From assembly GCA_963820415.1 (NCBI GenBank), contig CAWFZT010000006.1, positions 248,001-312,000 of the forward strand: DNA of 64,000 nucleotides, given 5' to 3'. Below are positions 10,374 to 18,836 of this stretch, piece by piece. This stretch comes from CAWFZT01 sp963820415. Lineage in GTDB: Bacteria; Chloroflexota; Anaerolineae; Anaerolineales; Anaerolineaceae. A program made the translations under genes and the position numbers. The notes below the pieces were generated by a model. That model was not told where the DNA came from, ran no database searches, and saw nothing but the letters and a program-made list of their open reading frames with translations. Position 1 is the first letter of the stretch, and each line of letters starts with the position of its first letter.

Positions 10374-13052
10374 ATGTACGCTCAGGTTGCCGTCAACGTT
10401 CCCCAGGTCAGCGGGGCCTTCGATTATGCCATCCCGGCTGAATTAACCGGCGAGATTGCCCCCGGCTGCCTGGTGGTGGTGCCGTTCGGAAAGCAGACCG
10501 TGCAGGGTATCGTGCTGCACCTAATGGAAGAACCGTCGGTGCTCGAAACGCGCCTGATCCAGGCGCTACTCGACCCGCAGCCCGCCATCACGGCGCAGCA
10601 GATGCGCCTGGCGGGGTGGATGGCGGAGCAGGCCCTGGCGCCGCTCTCGGCTTGCCTGGAGCTGATGCTGCCCCCCGGGCTCAGCCAGCAGGCCGACACG
10701 TTCTACCAGCCGCTCGACCCGCCTGCGGCCGGACAGGTGGAAGCCCAGCTTTCAGCGGCCCAGCAGAACCTGTTGGGATTATTACGCCAGCGCGGCGGGC
10801 TGCGCGGTCGCCAAATCGATGCCGCCCTGCCCCACCAGGACTGGCGGCAGAGCGCCCAAGCTCTGGCGCGGCGCGGCTGGCTGCAGGCGCGCCCGCTGCT
10901 GCCACCCCCGGCGGTGCGTCCAAAGACGGTCAACACGGTTCAGTTGGCAGTGACGCCGGCGCAAGCCGAAGCACACCTGCCTGAGCTGGGCCGTGGCGAA
11001 GCGCTTATCCGCCGGCAGGCCGCCCTGCGCTTCTTGATGGGCGAGCCCTGGCCGGTCAACGTGGCCTGGGTCTACGCGGCCAGCCGGTGCAACCTGGTCG
11101 ACCTGACTCGCCTGGCCGAAATGGGGCTGGTGGTGCTGGGCGAGAGCGAGACCTGGCGCGATCCACTGGAGAAAGTGGAGTTCGTTCTCCAGCAGCCGCC
11201 CGAGCTGACTCCCGGTCAGCAAGCCGCCTGGAGCAGCCTGGAATCCGGTTTGCAGGCTTGCGCCGCTGGACAAGCCGTGAAGCCTTTCCTGCTGCACGGG
11301 GTGACCGGCTCGGGTAAGACGGAAATCTACCTGCGGGCGGTAGCGGAAACCCTGCGCCTGGGGCGCGGCGCCATTGTAATGGTGCCAGAAATATCGCTTA
11401 CCCCGCTGACTGTGCGGCGTTTCCTGGCGCGCTTCCCCGGCCAGGTGGGCCTGGTGCATTCCAGCCTTTCTGCCGGCGAGCGATACGATACCTGGCGGCG
11501 GGCGCGCGCCGGCCTGCTCAAAGTGATCGTCGGGCCGCGCAGCGCCCTGTTTGCACCCCTGCCGGACGTCGGGTTGGTGGTGGTAGATGAATTCCACGAC
11601 AAATCGTATTACCAGGACGAGATGGAGCCACGCTATCACGCCGCGAGGGCTGCGGTAGCCTACGCCGGGCTGGCCAGGGCAGCAGTAGTGCTTGGCTCGG
11701 CCACGCCTGAAGTGGCCTGGCTGTACCGCGCCCGCCAGGAGGACTGGCCGGTGTTGGAGCTGCCGCTGCGGATTTTGGCCCACCGGCAGCCTTCCACTGC
11801 TCCCCCCTCCTCCCCTCCAGCCAGCATCCCGGCATCCTCTGCTCCAGCCTGCTCGCTTCCGCAGCCGCAGGCGGCATCCACTGCGCCACCACCCACTGCG
11901 GGATGCAGTGCGGAGCTGGGTAACCGCAAGCAGGATGACTGGGACCAGAAAGCCCAGGTGCCAGAGCCTGGCTACCTGCCGCTCCCACCGGTCAGGGTGG
12001 TGGACATGCGCCAGGAACTGAAGGCCGGCAACCGCTCGATCTTCAGCCGGGCCCTGCTGGACGGGCTGCGGCAGACCCTCGAGGCCTCCCAGCAGGCCAT
12101 CCTCTTCCTCAACCGGCGCGGCTCAGCCACCTATATCTTCTGCCGCCAGTGCGGCTACAGCCTGCGCTGCCCGCACTGCGACCTGCCACTGACCTTCCAT
12201 GTGGCTGGCGAGGTCACGGGCAGCCTGGTCTGCCATACCTGCGGCTACCGCCGCCAGATGCCGAAAACCTGCCCGCAGTGCGGCAGCAGTCAGATCCGCC
12301 AGTTCGGCACCGGTACGGAAAAGGTGGAGGCCGAGGTGTTGAAGGAATTCCCCGGCGTGCGCACGCTGCGCTGGGATTACGAGACCACCCGCCAGAAGGG
12401 CGCCCACGATATCCTCCTCTCGCATTTCGTCAACCATCGCGCCGATGTGCTTGTAGGCACACAGATGCTGGCCAAGGGGCTCGACTTGCCGCTGGTCACG
12501 CTGGTAGGGGTGGTGCTGGCGGACGTCGGCCTGAACCTGCCGGATTACCGCGCCCCCGAGCGCACCTTCCAACTGCTGGTGCAGGTAGCCGGTCGGGCCG
12601 GGCGCAGCGCCCTGGGCGGGCAGGTAGTGCTGCAAACCTTTATGCCCGATAACTATGCCATCCAGGCAGCCGCCGATCACGACTACGCTGGTTTTTACCG
12701 GCGTGAGCTGGCCGAGCGGCGCAAGTTGGGCTACCCGCCCTTCACCCGCCTGCTGCGCCTTGAGTATCGCCATGCCGAGGCCGGGCAGGCCGAAAAAGAG
12801 GCTCGGCGCATGGCCGCCCAGGTGCAGCGCTGGATCGACGAGGACGACTTCACCGCCACTCATATCATCGGCCCGGCGCCCTGTTTCTACGCCCGCCAGG
12901 CCGGCCTGTACCGCTGGCAGATCGTGCTGCGCGGCCCTGACCCACTGCGTCTCCTAAGTGGCAGGATGCACAACCGGCAAGGGTTGGACATGCTCCGGCG
13001 CGCCGGGGCGGGAAGCTGGAGCATCGAAGTGGACCCGATGAACCTGCTGTGA
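10374..13052 (+). CDS. priA: Primosomal helicase PriA
   Basis: 3'-to-5' helicase that restarts stalled replication forks and loads the replisome. The N-terminal 3'-DNA-binding domain (MYAQVAVNVPQVSGAFDY) is followed by a winged helix, a helicase core with HGVTGSGKTEIYL (Walker A) and VDEFHDKSYYQ (Walker B), and the zinc-binding insertion with four CxxC pairs (CRQCGY, CPHC, CHTCGY, CPQCGS). The late motif VQVAGRAGR is present. Two oddities: the usual DEEH box reads DEFH, and a Pro/Ser/Ala-rich insert of about 60 residues lies near residues 475-540. The ATG at 10374 has no Shine-Dalgarno sequence but a TAGACT box 6 bases before it. An upstream TTG adds only two residues. Confidence 0.95.
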   Translation: MYAQVAVNVPQVSGAFDYAIPAELTGEIAPGCLVVVPFGKQTVQGIVLHLMEEPSVLETRLIQALLDPQPAITAQQMRLAGWMAEQALAPLSACLELMLPPGLSQQADTFYQPLDPPAAGQVEAQLSAAQQNLLGLLRQRGGLRGRQIDAALPHQDWRQSAQALARRGWLQARPLLPPPAVRPKTVNTVQLAVTPAQAEAHLPELGRGEALIRRQAALRFLMGEPWPVNVAWVYAASRCNLVDLTRLAEMGLVVLGESETWRDPLEKVEFVLQQPPELTPGQQAAWSSLESGLQACAAGQAVKPFLLHGVTGSGKTEIYLRAVAETLRLGRGAIVMVPEISLTPLTVRRFLARFPGQVGLVHSSLSAGERYDTWRRARAGLLKVIVGPRSALFAPLPDVGLVVVDEFHDKSYYQDEMEPRYHAARAAVAYAGLARAAVVLGSATPEVAWLYRARQEDWPVLELPLRILAHRQPSTAPPSSPPASIPASSAPACSLPQPQAASTAPPPTAGCSAELGNRKQDDWDQKAQVPEPGYLPLPPVRVVDMRQELKAGNRSIFSRALLDGLRQTLEASQQAILFLNRRGSATYIFCRQCGYSLRCPHCDLPLTFHVAGEVTGSLVCHTCGYRRQMPKTCPQCGSSQIRQFGTGTEKVEAEVLKEFPGVRTLRWDYETTRQKGAHDILLSHFVNHRADVLVGTQMLAKGLDLPLVTLVGVVLADVGLNLPDYRAPERTFQLLVQVAGRAGRSALGGQVVLQTFMPDNYAIQAAADHDYAGFYRRELAERRKLGYPPFTRLLRLEYRHAEAGQAEKEARRMAAQVQRWIDEDDFTATHIIGPAPCFYARQAGLYRWQIVLRGPDPLRLLSGRMHNRQGLDMLRRAGAGSWSIEVDPMNLL

Positions 13053-13155
13053 TGCATCCTTCTTACCCGGTCGGGGTTATAAGCTTATATTTTCTAATCC
13101 AATCCCTTGTTGAAAATAGACCTCAATTGTGTAAAAATTAATAGTGGAGGAAATC

Positions 13156-13599
13156 TTGAGCACATTACGGCATATCTTACAAGTAAAAGGTAACGACGTT
13201 TGGTCGATCAGCCCGAATGCTTCCGTCTTGGAAGCCCTGCGGCTGATGGCCGATAAAGACATTGGCGCTTTACTGGTGATGGAAACAGATCACCTGGTGG
13301 GGATGATTTCCGAGCGAGATTATGCCCGCAAGGTCATATTACAAGGAAAAAGCTCCAAGGATACCCGCGTGGGTGAGATCATGACCAGCAAAGTGATCAC
13401 CATCCATCCTGACCAGACCGTGCAAGAATGCATGGGGTTGATGAACGATCACCGCATCCGCCACGTACCGGTGGTGGAGAATGAGCACGTGCTGGGGGTA
13501 GTTTCCATCGGCGATGTGCTCAAGGATATCATTTATCTGCAGAAACGGCGTATCAAGGAGATGGAAACGCGCCTGACCAGCTCGGGACCTGACAACTAA
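13156..13599 (+). CDS. Tandem CBS-domain protein
   Basis: A 147-residue protein consisting of two CBS motifs (about residues 8-65 and 75-135), a Bateman module that binds adenosyl nucleotides such as AMP, ATP or NAD. Such free modules often sense energy state or modulate partner enzymes, but no partner is adjacent. I choose the TTG at 13156 because GTGGAGG (13144-13150) is then a well-placed ribosome-binding site; taking the GTG at 13144 as start would consume that site. A GC-rich hairpin (GCCGGC arms) followed by a T run lies just after the stop and probably terminates it. Confidence 0.85.
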   Translation: MSTLRHILQVKGNDVWSISPNASVLEALRLMADKDIGALLVMETDHLVGMISERDYARKVILQGKSSKDTRVGEIMTSKVITIHPDQTVQECMGLMNDHRIRHVPVVENEHVLGVVSIGDVLKDIIYLQKRRIKEMETRLTSSGPDN

Positions 13600-13751
13600 T
13601 GCTTCCGGAATGCCGGCTGGCAAGGGCCTGCCGGCGAGAGAAATCCTGAACAGGCTTTTTTTCGCTTCTTATTTGTGGTGTTCTTGTTCCTGGGTGGTTA
13701 GCTCTTCTCTTCTTCTCCCCATAAAATATATACCTATCGTATAATCGTATT

Positions 13752-14120
13752 ATGCGTTTGGTGCGTCTGATCTGGTTCTTGCTCAGCATCGCCTTGGGCG
13801 TGGCGCTTGGCCTGGCCTACGGCTGGCTGGTTAAGCCGGCGGGTTATGGCGGTACTCAGCCCACCAGCCTGCGCGCCGATTACAAAGCTGATTATGTGTT
13901 GATGGTGGCCGAAGTCTACCAGAAAGAAGGCAGCGAGGCTCTGGCAGCCCACCGCCTGGCCGAGTTGGGCAGCGATCCCCCTATAAGAATCGTCCAGGAA
14001 GCCATCCTCTCCGCCCGGCAGCTCGAATACAGCCAGCGGGATATGGACAGCCTGGCGCACCTGGCCGGGGCCATGCAAAACTGGGCGCCGGCTCCGACCC
14101 AGGCGGGGAGTACGCCATGA
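13752..14120 (+). CDS. Membrane-anchored protein, paralogue of the next gene
   Basis: A 122-residue protein with one N-terminal membrane segment (about residues 5-27) and a small helical outer domain. Its plan, GVALGLAYGWLVKP then SLRADYKADYVLMVAEVY, closely mirrors the first third of the next protein, so the two are tandem duplicates. Function is not known. A perfect TATAAT lies only 6 bases before the ATG and no Shine-Dalgarno is present, so the transcript is probably leaderless. The stop overlaps the next start (ATGA). Confidence 0.75.
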   Translation: MRLVRLIWFLLSIALGVALGLAYGWLVKPAGYGGTQPTSLRADYKADYVLMVAEVYQKEGSEALAAHRLAELGSDPPIRIVQEAILSARQLEYSQRDMDSLAHLAGAMQNWAPAPTQAGSTP

Positions 14121-14989
14121 GCGAGCGGCACGGACCCTGGTATCTCTTTACTGGCGTGGTGATCGGCGTAGCCCTGGGCTTGCTGATCGCCTGGGTGATT
14201 TACCCGGTTGAATACACCGATACCGCTCCCTTCTCCTTGCGCAGCGATGCTAAAGAGACTTTGCGCGGCCTGATCGCCCAGGCTTATATGGCGGATGGCG
14301 ACCTGGCGCGGGCGCGTTCCCGCCTGGCCTTGCTGCAAGATGCCAACCCCCTGCAGGTGATGGCGGATCAGGCGCAGCGCATGCTGGCCAAAAACATCGA
14401 TCCAGATGAGGCGCGTGCCCTGGCGCAACTGGCCGCTGACATGCAGTCCACCCTGGCAACCGGTACACCCGGCCCGGGCGAGCAGGACGCCACACCTACC
14501 CCCGCTCCCAAACAATCTAAATCCAAGACCACCCCTACCGCCACGCTAGAAATTGGCCAGGTGATCCTGACCCCTACCAGAGCTCCCACCAAATCACCTA
14601 CCCCGATGGATACTTTTACCCCACGCGCCCCGGTGCATGCTTCAGCTACCCCAGGGGCGCCTTTTGCGCTCAAGGATAAGAATAAAGTCTGCGATCCAAA
14701 GCTGATCAGTGGACTGCTGCAGGTCGAAGTGCACAATGCCGCCGACGCCCCGGTCAGCGGAGTGCGCGTGGACGTGACCTGGGGCAGCGGGCAAGATTCG
14801 TTCTTCACCGGCCTTTTCCCCCAGATAGACGCCGGTTACGCCGATTTTGTCATGGCGCCCGGTGTGACCTACAACCTGCAAATCGGTGAGGGCGGCGAGT
14901 TGGTATCTAAGATCGAGGCGCCCGATTGTAAGAATACGGATGGCTCGACCTATTCCGGCGGGTGGATGCTGGATTTCAACCAGCCCTAG
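14117..14989 (+). CDS. Membrane-anchored protein with a Thr/Pro linker and a C-terminal extracellular domain
   Basis: A 290-residue protein: N-terminal membrane anchor (about 8-30), a helical domain homologous to the preceding gene (about 35-115), a linker rich in Thr, Pro and Lys (about 120-180) and a beta-rich C-terminal domain with two Cys that contains VHNAADAPVSGVRVDVTW, resembling an Ig/CARDB-like or fibronectin-like fold. Likely exposed outside the cell. Its stop overlaps by two bases the stop of the convergent LLM gene. Function unknown. Confidence 0.75.
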   Translation: MSERHGPWYLFTGVVIGVALGLLIAWVIYPVEYTDTAPFSLRSDAKETLRGLIAQAYMADGDLARARSRLALLQDANPLQVMADQAQRMLAKNIDPDEARALAQLAADMQSTLATGTPGPGEQDATPTPAPKQSKSKTTPTATLEIGQVILTPTRAPTKSPTPMDTFTPRAPVHASATPGAPFALKDKNKVCDPKLISGLLQVEVHNAADAPVSGVRVDVTWGSGQDSFFTGLFPQIDAGYADFVMAPGVTYNLQIGEGGELVSKIEAPDCKNTDGSTYSGGWMLDFNQP

Positions 14990-15910
14990 ACGATCTCGCG
15001 CAGAATTTTCATCTGCTCCAGGACCAGCCTGGGCCCCCCTGAGGGCTGTAACCCATAACGGTTGACCACGTCGAAAAAGATTTCGGTAGCGCCCCATTCC
15101 TCCACTTTCTTGACGTCTTGGCGCACCTGGGCGACTGATCCGATCAGGAACGGCCGGTCGGCTCCCAACGCTTCGTTGGTGATGTACCCGTGGTTGACGC
15201 GCAAGACGATTTCGGGTTTGGCCGGGGCGCGGCCCGCCTCTTGCCAGGCCTGGTGGGCGTTTTTGAAAAAGGCCTCTACCGCCGCCTGGGAAGGCTGGAC
15301 GACCGGGTTGAAGCCGTCTGCCAGGCGCGCCGCTCGCTTCAGCGCCGCCGGGACGAAACCGCCCAGCAGGAGCGGCGGGTGCGGCGTCTGTACTGGCTTG
15401 GGGCCAAAGGTGGACGCCGGTATTTCGTAGAACTTGCCGTGGAACTCGACCGGGTCAGGTCCCCACAGGGCGTTGAGCGCCTTGATCATCTCGGTCAGAC
15501 GCGCCCCGCGCTCTTTATAAGGCACGTTGCTGGCGAGGAATTCGTCCTCCGACCAGCCTACCCCGCCGCCGATCACCGCCCGGCCTTTGGAAAGCACGTC
15601 CAGCGTGGCAATGCGCTTGGCCAGGCGCGCCGGGGTGTAGAAAGGGAAAATCCAGCACACTGGTGCCCAGGCGGATTTTTTGCGTGATGGCCGCCGCGAA
15701 CACCAGGGCGTCCAGCGGGTCTAAGACCTGTTTGTACACGTCAGGCCAGGCGCCTCCGGCGTACGGCTGCCTGGGCTGCACTGGCAGCAGAAGGCGTTCG
15801 GTCACCCACAGCGAAGCGAAGCCCAGGTTTTCGGCAGCCTGGGCAAAATTGACAATATTATCCGGAGTGGCCAGCGGGCCCAGATTGGTCAGCGTCATCC
15901 CCAGTTTCAT
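14986..15910 (-). pseudogene. LLM-class F420-dependent oxidoreductase, interrupted by a one-base frameshift
   Basis: The family are flavin or F420-dependent TIM-barrel oxidoreductases. The first part reads MKLGMTLTNLGPLATPDN to LGTSVLDFPF; the next residues, YTPARLAKRIATLDVLSKGR, then GGGVGWSEDEF, are in another frame, and the alignment needs one base removed near 15645-15660 within adjoining runs of T and C. Both halves together give about 308 residues, the usual length, so the gene is complete apart from this slip, and a sequencing error is quite possible. The start at 15910 is preferred because GGAGG lies 8 bases upstream; a start at 15925 would overlap that site. Confidence 0.8.
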
Positions 15911-16076
15911 CTTATTTTCCTCCATGGCTGATAAGCTATATAAGACTATAGCACGGAGGAACAGGTGAAACCAACCGGGTGTATAAAGAACTCGACTATC
16001 GAGTTATAATGATGTGTACCCACCAACAAATACTAACTTTCTTAAAATCAGGTAGTTACTTTATTGCGACGAGTTT

Positions 16077-16883
16077 ATGACGCATCTGGATGTACAGAAC
16101 CTCTCTATAAAATATATGACTAAACGAACCGGGCAACCCATCCAGGCTCTGGACCAGCTCTCTTTCCAGGTAGAAAGCGGGCAGTTTGTCAGCGTCATTG
16201 GTCCTAGCGGTTGTGGTAAGACTACTTTATTGAACGTAATCGCCGGCCTGTTGCCGGTGCATTCAGGCCAGATTTTACTGAACCACAAGGTTATTGCCAG
16301 TCCAGGTCGCGATCGGGCAATGGTCTTCCAAACCCCTGCCCTCCTGCCCTGGCGGTCAGTCATTGGCAATGTCTCATACGGCCTTGAGCTGCAAGGCCTT
16401 TCAAGAATGGAAATGAACCGGCGCGCCAATGCTTATATCAAACTGGTCGGCCTAGCCGGGTTCGAAGAGATGTTTCCCAATGAGTTATCCGGGGGAATGC
16501 AGCAGCGCGCCAATCTGGCGCGTGCCCTCGCCACCGAACCGGAGCTGCTGCTCATGGATGAGCCGTTGTCCGGCCTGGATGCTCAGACGCGCCAGAGCAT
16601 GCAGGTCGAGCTTCAGCGGATCTGGCGGGAAACCGGGAAAACCACTGTTCTGGTTACGCATGATATCGAAGAAGCGCTTTTCCTGACCAGCTTCGTGATC
16701 GTTCTTTCGGCCCGCCCCGGGCGGAAGCTCGCCGAAGTGCCTGTGCCCACTCCCTACCCGCGCCTCCCAGATTGGCGCAGGTCGCCGCAATTCCACAGTC
16801 TGCAAAATCAATTATGGGATCTGCTCGCCGGGGCTAACCCAGAATTAGTGCCAGCCAGCCACCTGGGCCTGGCAGGAAGATAG
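16077..16883 (+). CDS. ABC transporter ATPase, nitrate/sulfonate/taurine family
   Basis: ATP-binding subunit of an SsuB/TauB/NrtD-type importer. Walker A GPSGCGKTT (about residues 42-50), Q loop, signature LSGGMQQRANLARAL and Walker B LLLMDEPLSGLD are all intact, and the switch His is in LVTHDIEEAL. It is followed 4 bases later by the permease and then by the binding protein. The real substrate cannot be told from the sequence: this family carries aliphatic sulfonates, nitrate, taurine and thiamine precursors. Confidence 0.92.
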   Translation: MTHLDVQNLSIKYMTKRTGQPIQALDQLSFQVESGQFVSVIGPSGCGKTTLLNVIAGLLPVHSGQILLNHKVIASPGRDRAMVFQTPALLPWRSVIGNVSYGLELQGLSRMEMNRRANAYIKLVGLAGFEEMFPNELSGGMQQRANLARALATEPELLLMDEPLSGLDAQTRQSMQVELQRIWRETGKTTVLVTHDIEEALFLTSFVIVLSARPGRKLAEVPVPTPYPRLPDWRRSPQFHSLQNQLWDLLAGANPELVPASHLGLAGR

Positions 16884-16887
16884 CAGA

Positions 16888-17751
16888 TTGGCTAAATCAG
16901 TCAGTATCCGCGATGCTGTCTCTGGACAACCTGCCGCCAACCAACCGGCAGAAATTTCATGTTGGAAAGGATTCATCCGAAACCACGAGCAAACCTGGCT
17001 GGCTCTCCTCGCCGCCCTGGTCTTCCTGGCGCTGTGGGAATTGATCGTCGACCTTGGACTGGTCAGGCCATTGTTTGTCAGCTCGCCCTCACGGATCATC
17101 CAGGCCGCCGGGTGGCTTTTCGCCCACGGCTTGTGGAATGATATCTCGATCAGCGCCGGCGAATTTTTTCTGGGTTTGTGCCTGGCAGTGCTGGTCGGCA
17201 TCCCTCTGGGCACAGCTCTCGGTTGGTATCATTACCTTTACCACACACTCGATCCTTTTATATCTGCACTAAACGCTACCCCCCGCGTAGCTTTGCTGCC
17301 CCTGATCATTCTCTGGCTGGGGATCGGGATCAAATCGACTGTGGCGCTGGTTTTCCTGGGCGCCCTTTTTCCAATCCTGGTCAACGTCACTGCCGGAGTG
17401 CGCTCTATCGACGAAGATTTGGTTCGCTGTGCCCGCTCGTTCGGAGCTAACGGACGCCAGGTATTTTTAACCATCGCCCTACCCGGGTCAATTCCCTTTA
17501 TTATCGCTGGCCTGCGCCTGGCGGTGGGACGCGCCCTGGTGGGGATCGTGGTCGGTGAAATGGTCGCTTCCAATGCCGGAATCGGGCACATGATCACCGT
17601 TGCCGGAGCAAGCTTCCAAACAGACAAGGTTTTTGTGGGTATTTTATTGATCGCATCTTGCGGTTACTTACTGTCAGGCCTGCTTCAGCGCCTGGAAGCC
17701 CGTTTCGACGCCTGGCGAGGGAATACTCAGGTTTCCCAAAGTTCCAGGTAA
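16888..17751 (+). CDS. ABC transporter permease, nitrate/sulfonate/taurine family
   Basis: Inner-membrane permease of the importer. Six hydrophobic segments lie between about residues 30 and 275, and the cytoplasmic EAA loop is seen as VRCARSFGANGRQVF followed by TIALPGSIPFI, the contact site for the ATPase. The start is a TTG only 4 bases after the ATPase stop; no better ATG lies nearby in frame. Length (287 residues) is normal for the family. Confidence 0.9.
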   Translation: MAKSVSIRDAVSGQPAANQPAEISCWKGFIRNHEQTWLALLAALVFLALWELIVDLGLVRPLFVSSPSRIIQAAGWLFAHGLWNDISISAGEFFLGLCLAVLVGIPLGTALGWYHYLYHTLDPFISALNATPRVALLPLIILWLGIGIKSTVALVFLGALFPILVNVTAGVRSIDEDLVRCARSFGANGRQVFLTIALPGSIPFIIAGLRLAVGRALVGIVVGEMVASNAGIGHMITVAGASFQTDKVFVGILLIASCGYLLSGLLQRLEARFDAWRGNTQVSQSSR

Positions 17752-17785
17752 GAAAAAACACTTGAATTTACCTCTGGAGATGTCG

Positions 17786-18832
17786 ATGAAATCGATCTTC
17801 CGCTCTCTCCCAATCATTATACTCATCCTGGCCCTGGCGCCTGCCTGCCAGCTCACCCAACAGGCTGCTCAACCGGTTCCCATTGCCTCAACCGCGACTG
17901 CTCTCCCCCTAAAGAAGATGACCATCTGTTATTCCAGCCTATCGGCCACCCAATCCATCGCCTGGTATGCGCTGGATAAAGGCATTTTCAAGAAATACGG
18001 CCTGGATGTGAACATGCTGGCGGTCAGCAGTGGGCCGCAGGCGGTCTCAGCCCTGATCGCGGGGCAAATGGCAGCCTGTGTGGTTGGCTCAGCCGCGGTA
18101 GTCAGCTCGATTGCTGAAGGCTCAGACGTAGTGGTGATCGCAAGCCTGTTTAACGATATCCTTTATTCGCTGGTAGTTGCGCCGTCCATTAATCAGCCTA
18201 TAGATTTAAAGGGCAAAGTGGTGGCTATCACCAAATTGGGCTCCGACCAGGACAGAGCTATGCGTACGGCGCTTAAGTTCCTTGGCTTGCAGCTGGACCA
18301 GGATGTAACTATCCTGGCTGTAGGAGATGATGCGGCTCGCCTGGCCGCCATGGATTCGGGCCAGGTAGTTGCCAGCCTGGTTACGATCCCCATTTCGCCT
18401 AAAATCACTGCCAAAGGCTATCATGAAATCCTGGATATGCAGACGCTGAAACTCCCGTACATGCGAACTGTCATTGCCATACGCCGAAGCGATTTAAAAA
18501 ATAACCACCCGGAAATGTTGAATTTCATGAAGGCTATCGTCGCATCGATTGGTCTGATGAAAAAAGATCGGGAAGGGTCTCGGGCGGTCATCGCCAAATA
18601 TCTGTCATTGGACCCTATTGCAGATAAAAACTACCTGGATGCCATTTACGATACCCTGATTATAAACTACCTGCCAAGCGCCCCTTATCCCTCAATCCCT
18701 GGCGCGCAAAATGTTTTGGACGACGCTAAAACTTCCAATGACAAAGCCACCAAACTGAAGGTCCAGGATATCCTCGATACGGGGTTGCTGGACGAACTAA
18801 AAAACAGTGGCTTCATCGATCAAACCCAATAA
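17786..18832 (+). CDS. ABC transporter substrate-binding lipoprotein (NMT1/TauA-like)
   Basis: Extracellular binding protein of the importer, with a signal peptide ending in the lipobox LAPAC and mature domain starting CQLTQQ. The NMT1-like fold is suggested by YALDKGIFKKYGLDVNM and SGPQAVSALIAGQMAACVVGS, which form the ligand-binding hinge of the SsuA/ThiY group. The ATG at 17786 is favoured by the GGAG 6 bases upstream; an ATG at 17780 and a TTG at 17762 are also in frame. The last bases run directly into the adenylation gene, only 4 bases away. Confidence 0.88.
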   Translation: MKSIFRSLPIIILILALAPACQLTQQAAQPVPIASTATALPLKKMTICYSSLSATQSIAWYALDKGIFKKYGLDVNMLAVSSGPQAVSALIAGQMAACVVGSAAVVSSIAEGSDVVVIASLFNDILYSLVVAPSINQPIDLKGKVVAITKLGSDQDRAMRTALKFLGLQLDQDVTILAVGDDAARLAAMDSGQVVASLVTIPISPKITAKGYHEILDMQTLKLPYMRTVIAIRRSDLKNNHPEMLNFMKAIVASIGLMKKDREGSRAVIAKYLSLDPIADKNYLDAIYDTLIINYLPSAPYPSIPGAQNVLDDAKTSNDKATKLKVQDILDTGLLDELKNSGFIDQTQ

Positions 18833-18836
18833 GACA

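Noticed and set aside
10782..11783. A 333-codon open frame on the minus strand inside priA
   Set aside because: It is fully antisense to a conserved helicase, has Arg/Gln/His-rich text without any motif and arises from the GC-rich codon pattern. The same holds for long opposite-strand frames in clpB, gatA, nadA, nadB and dhaK.
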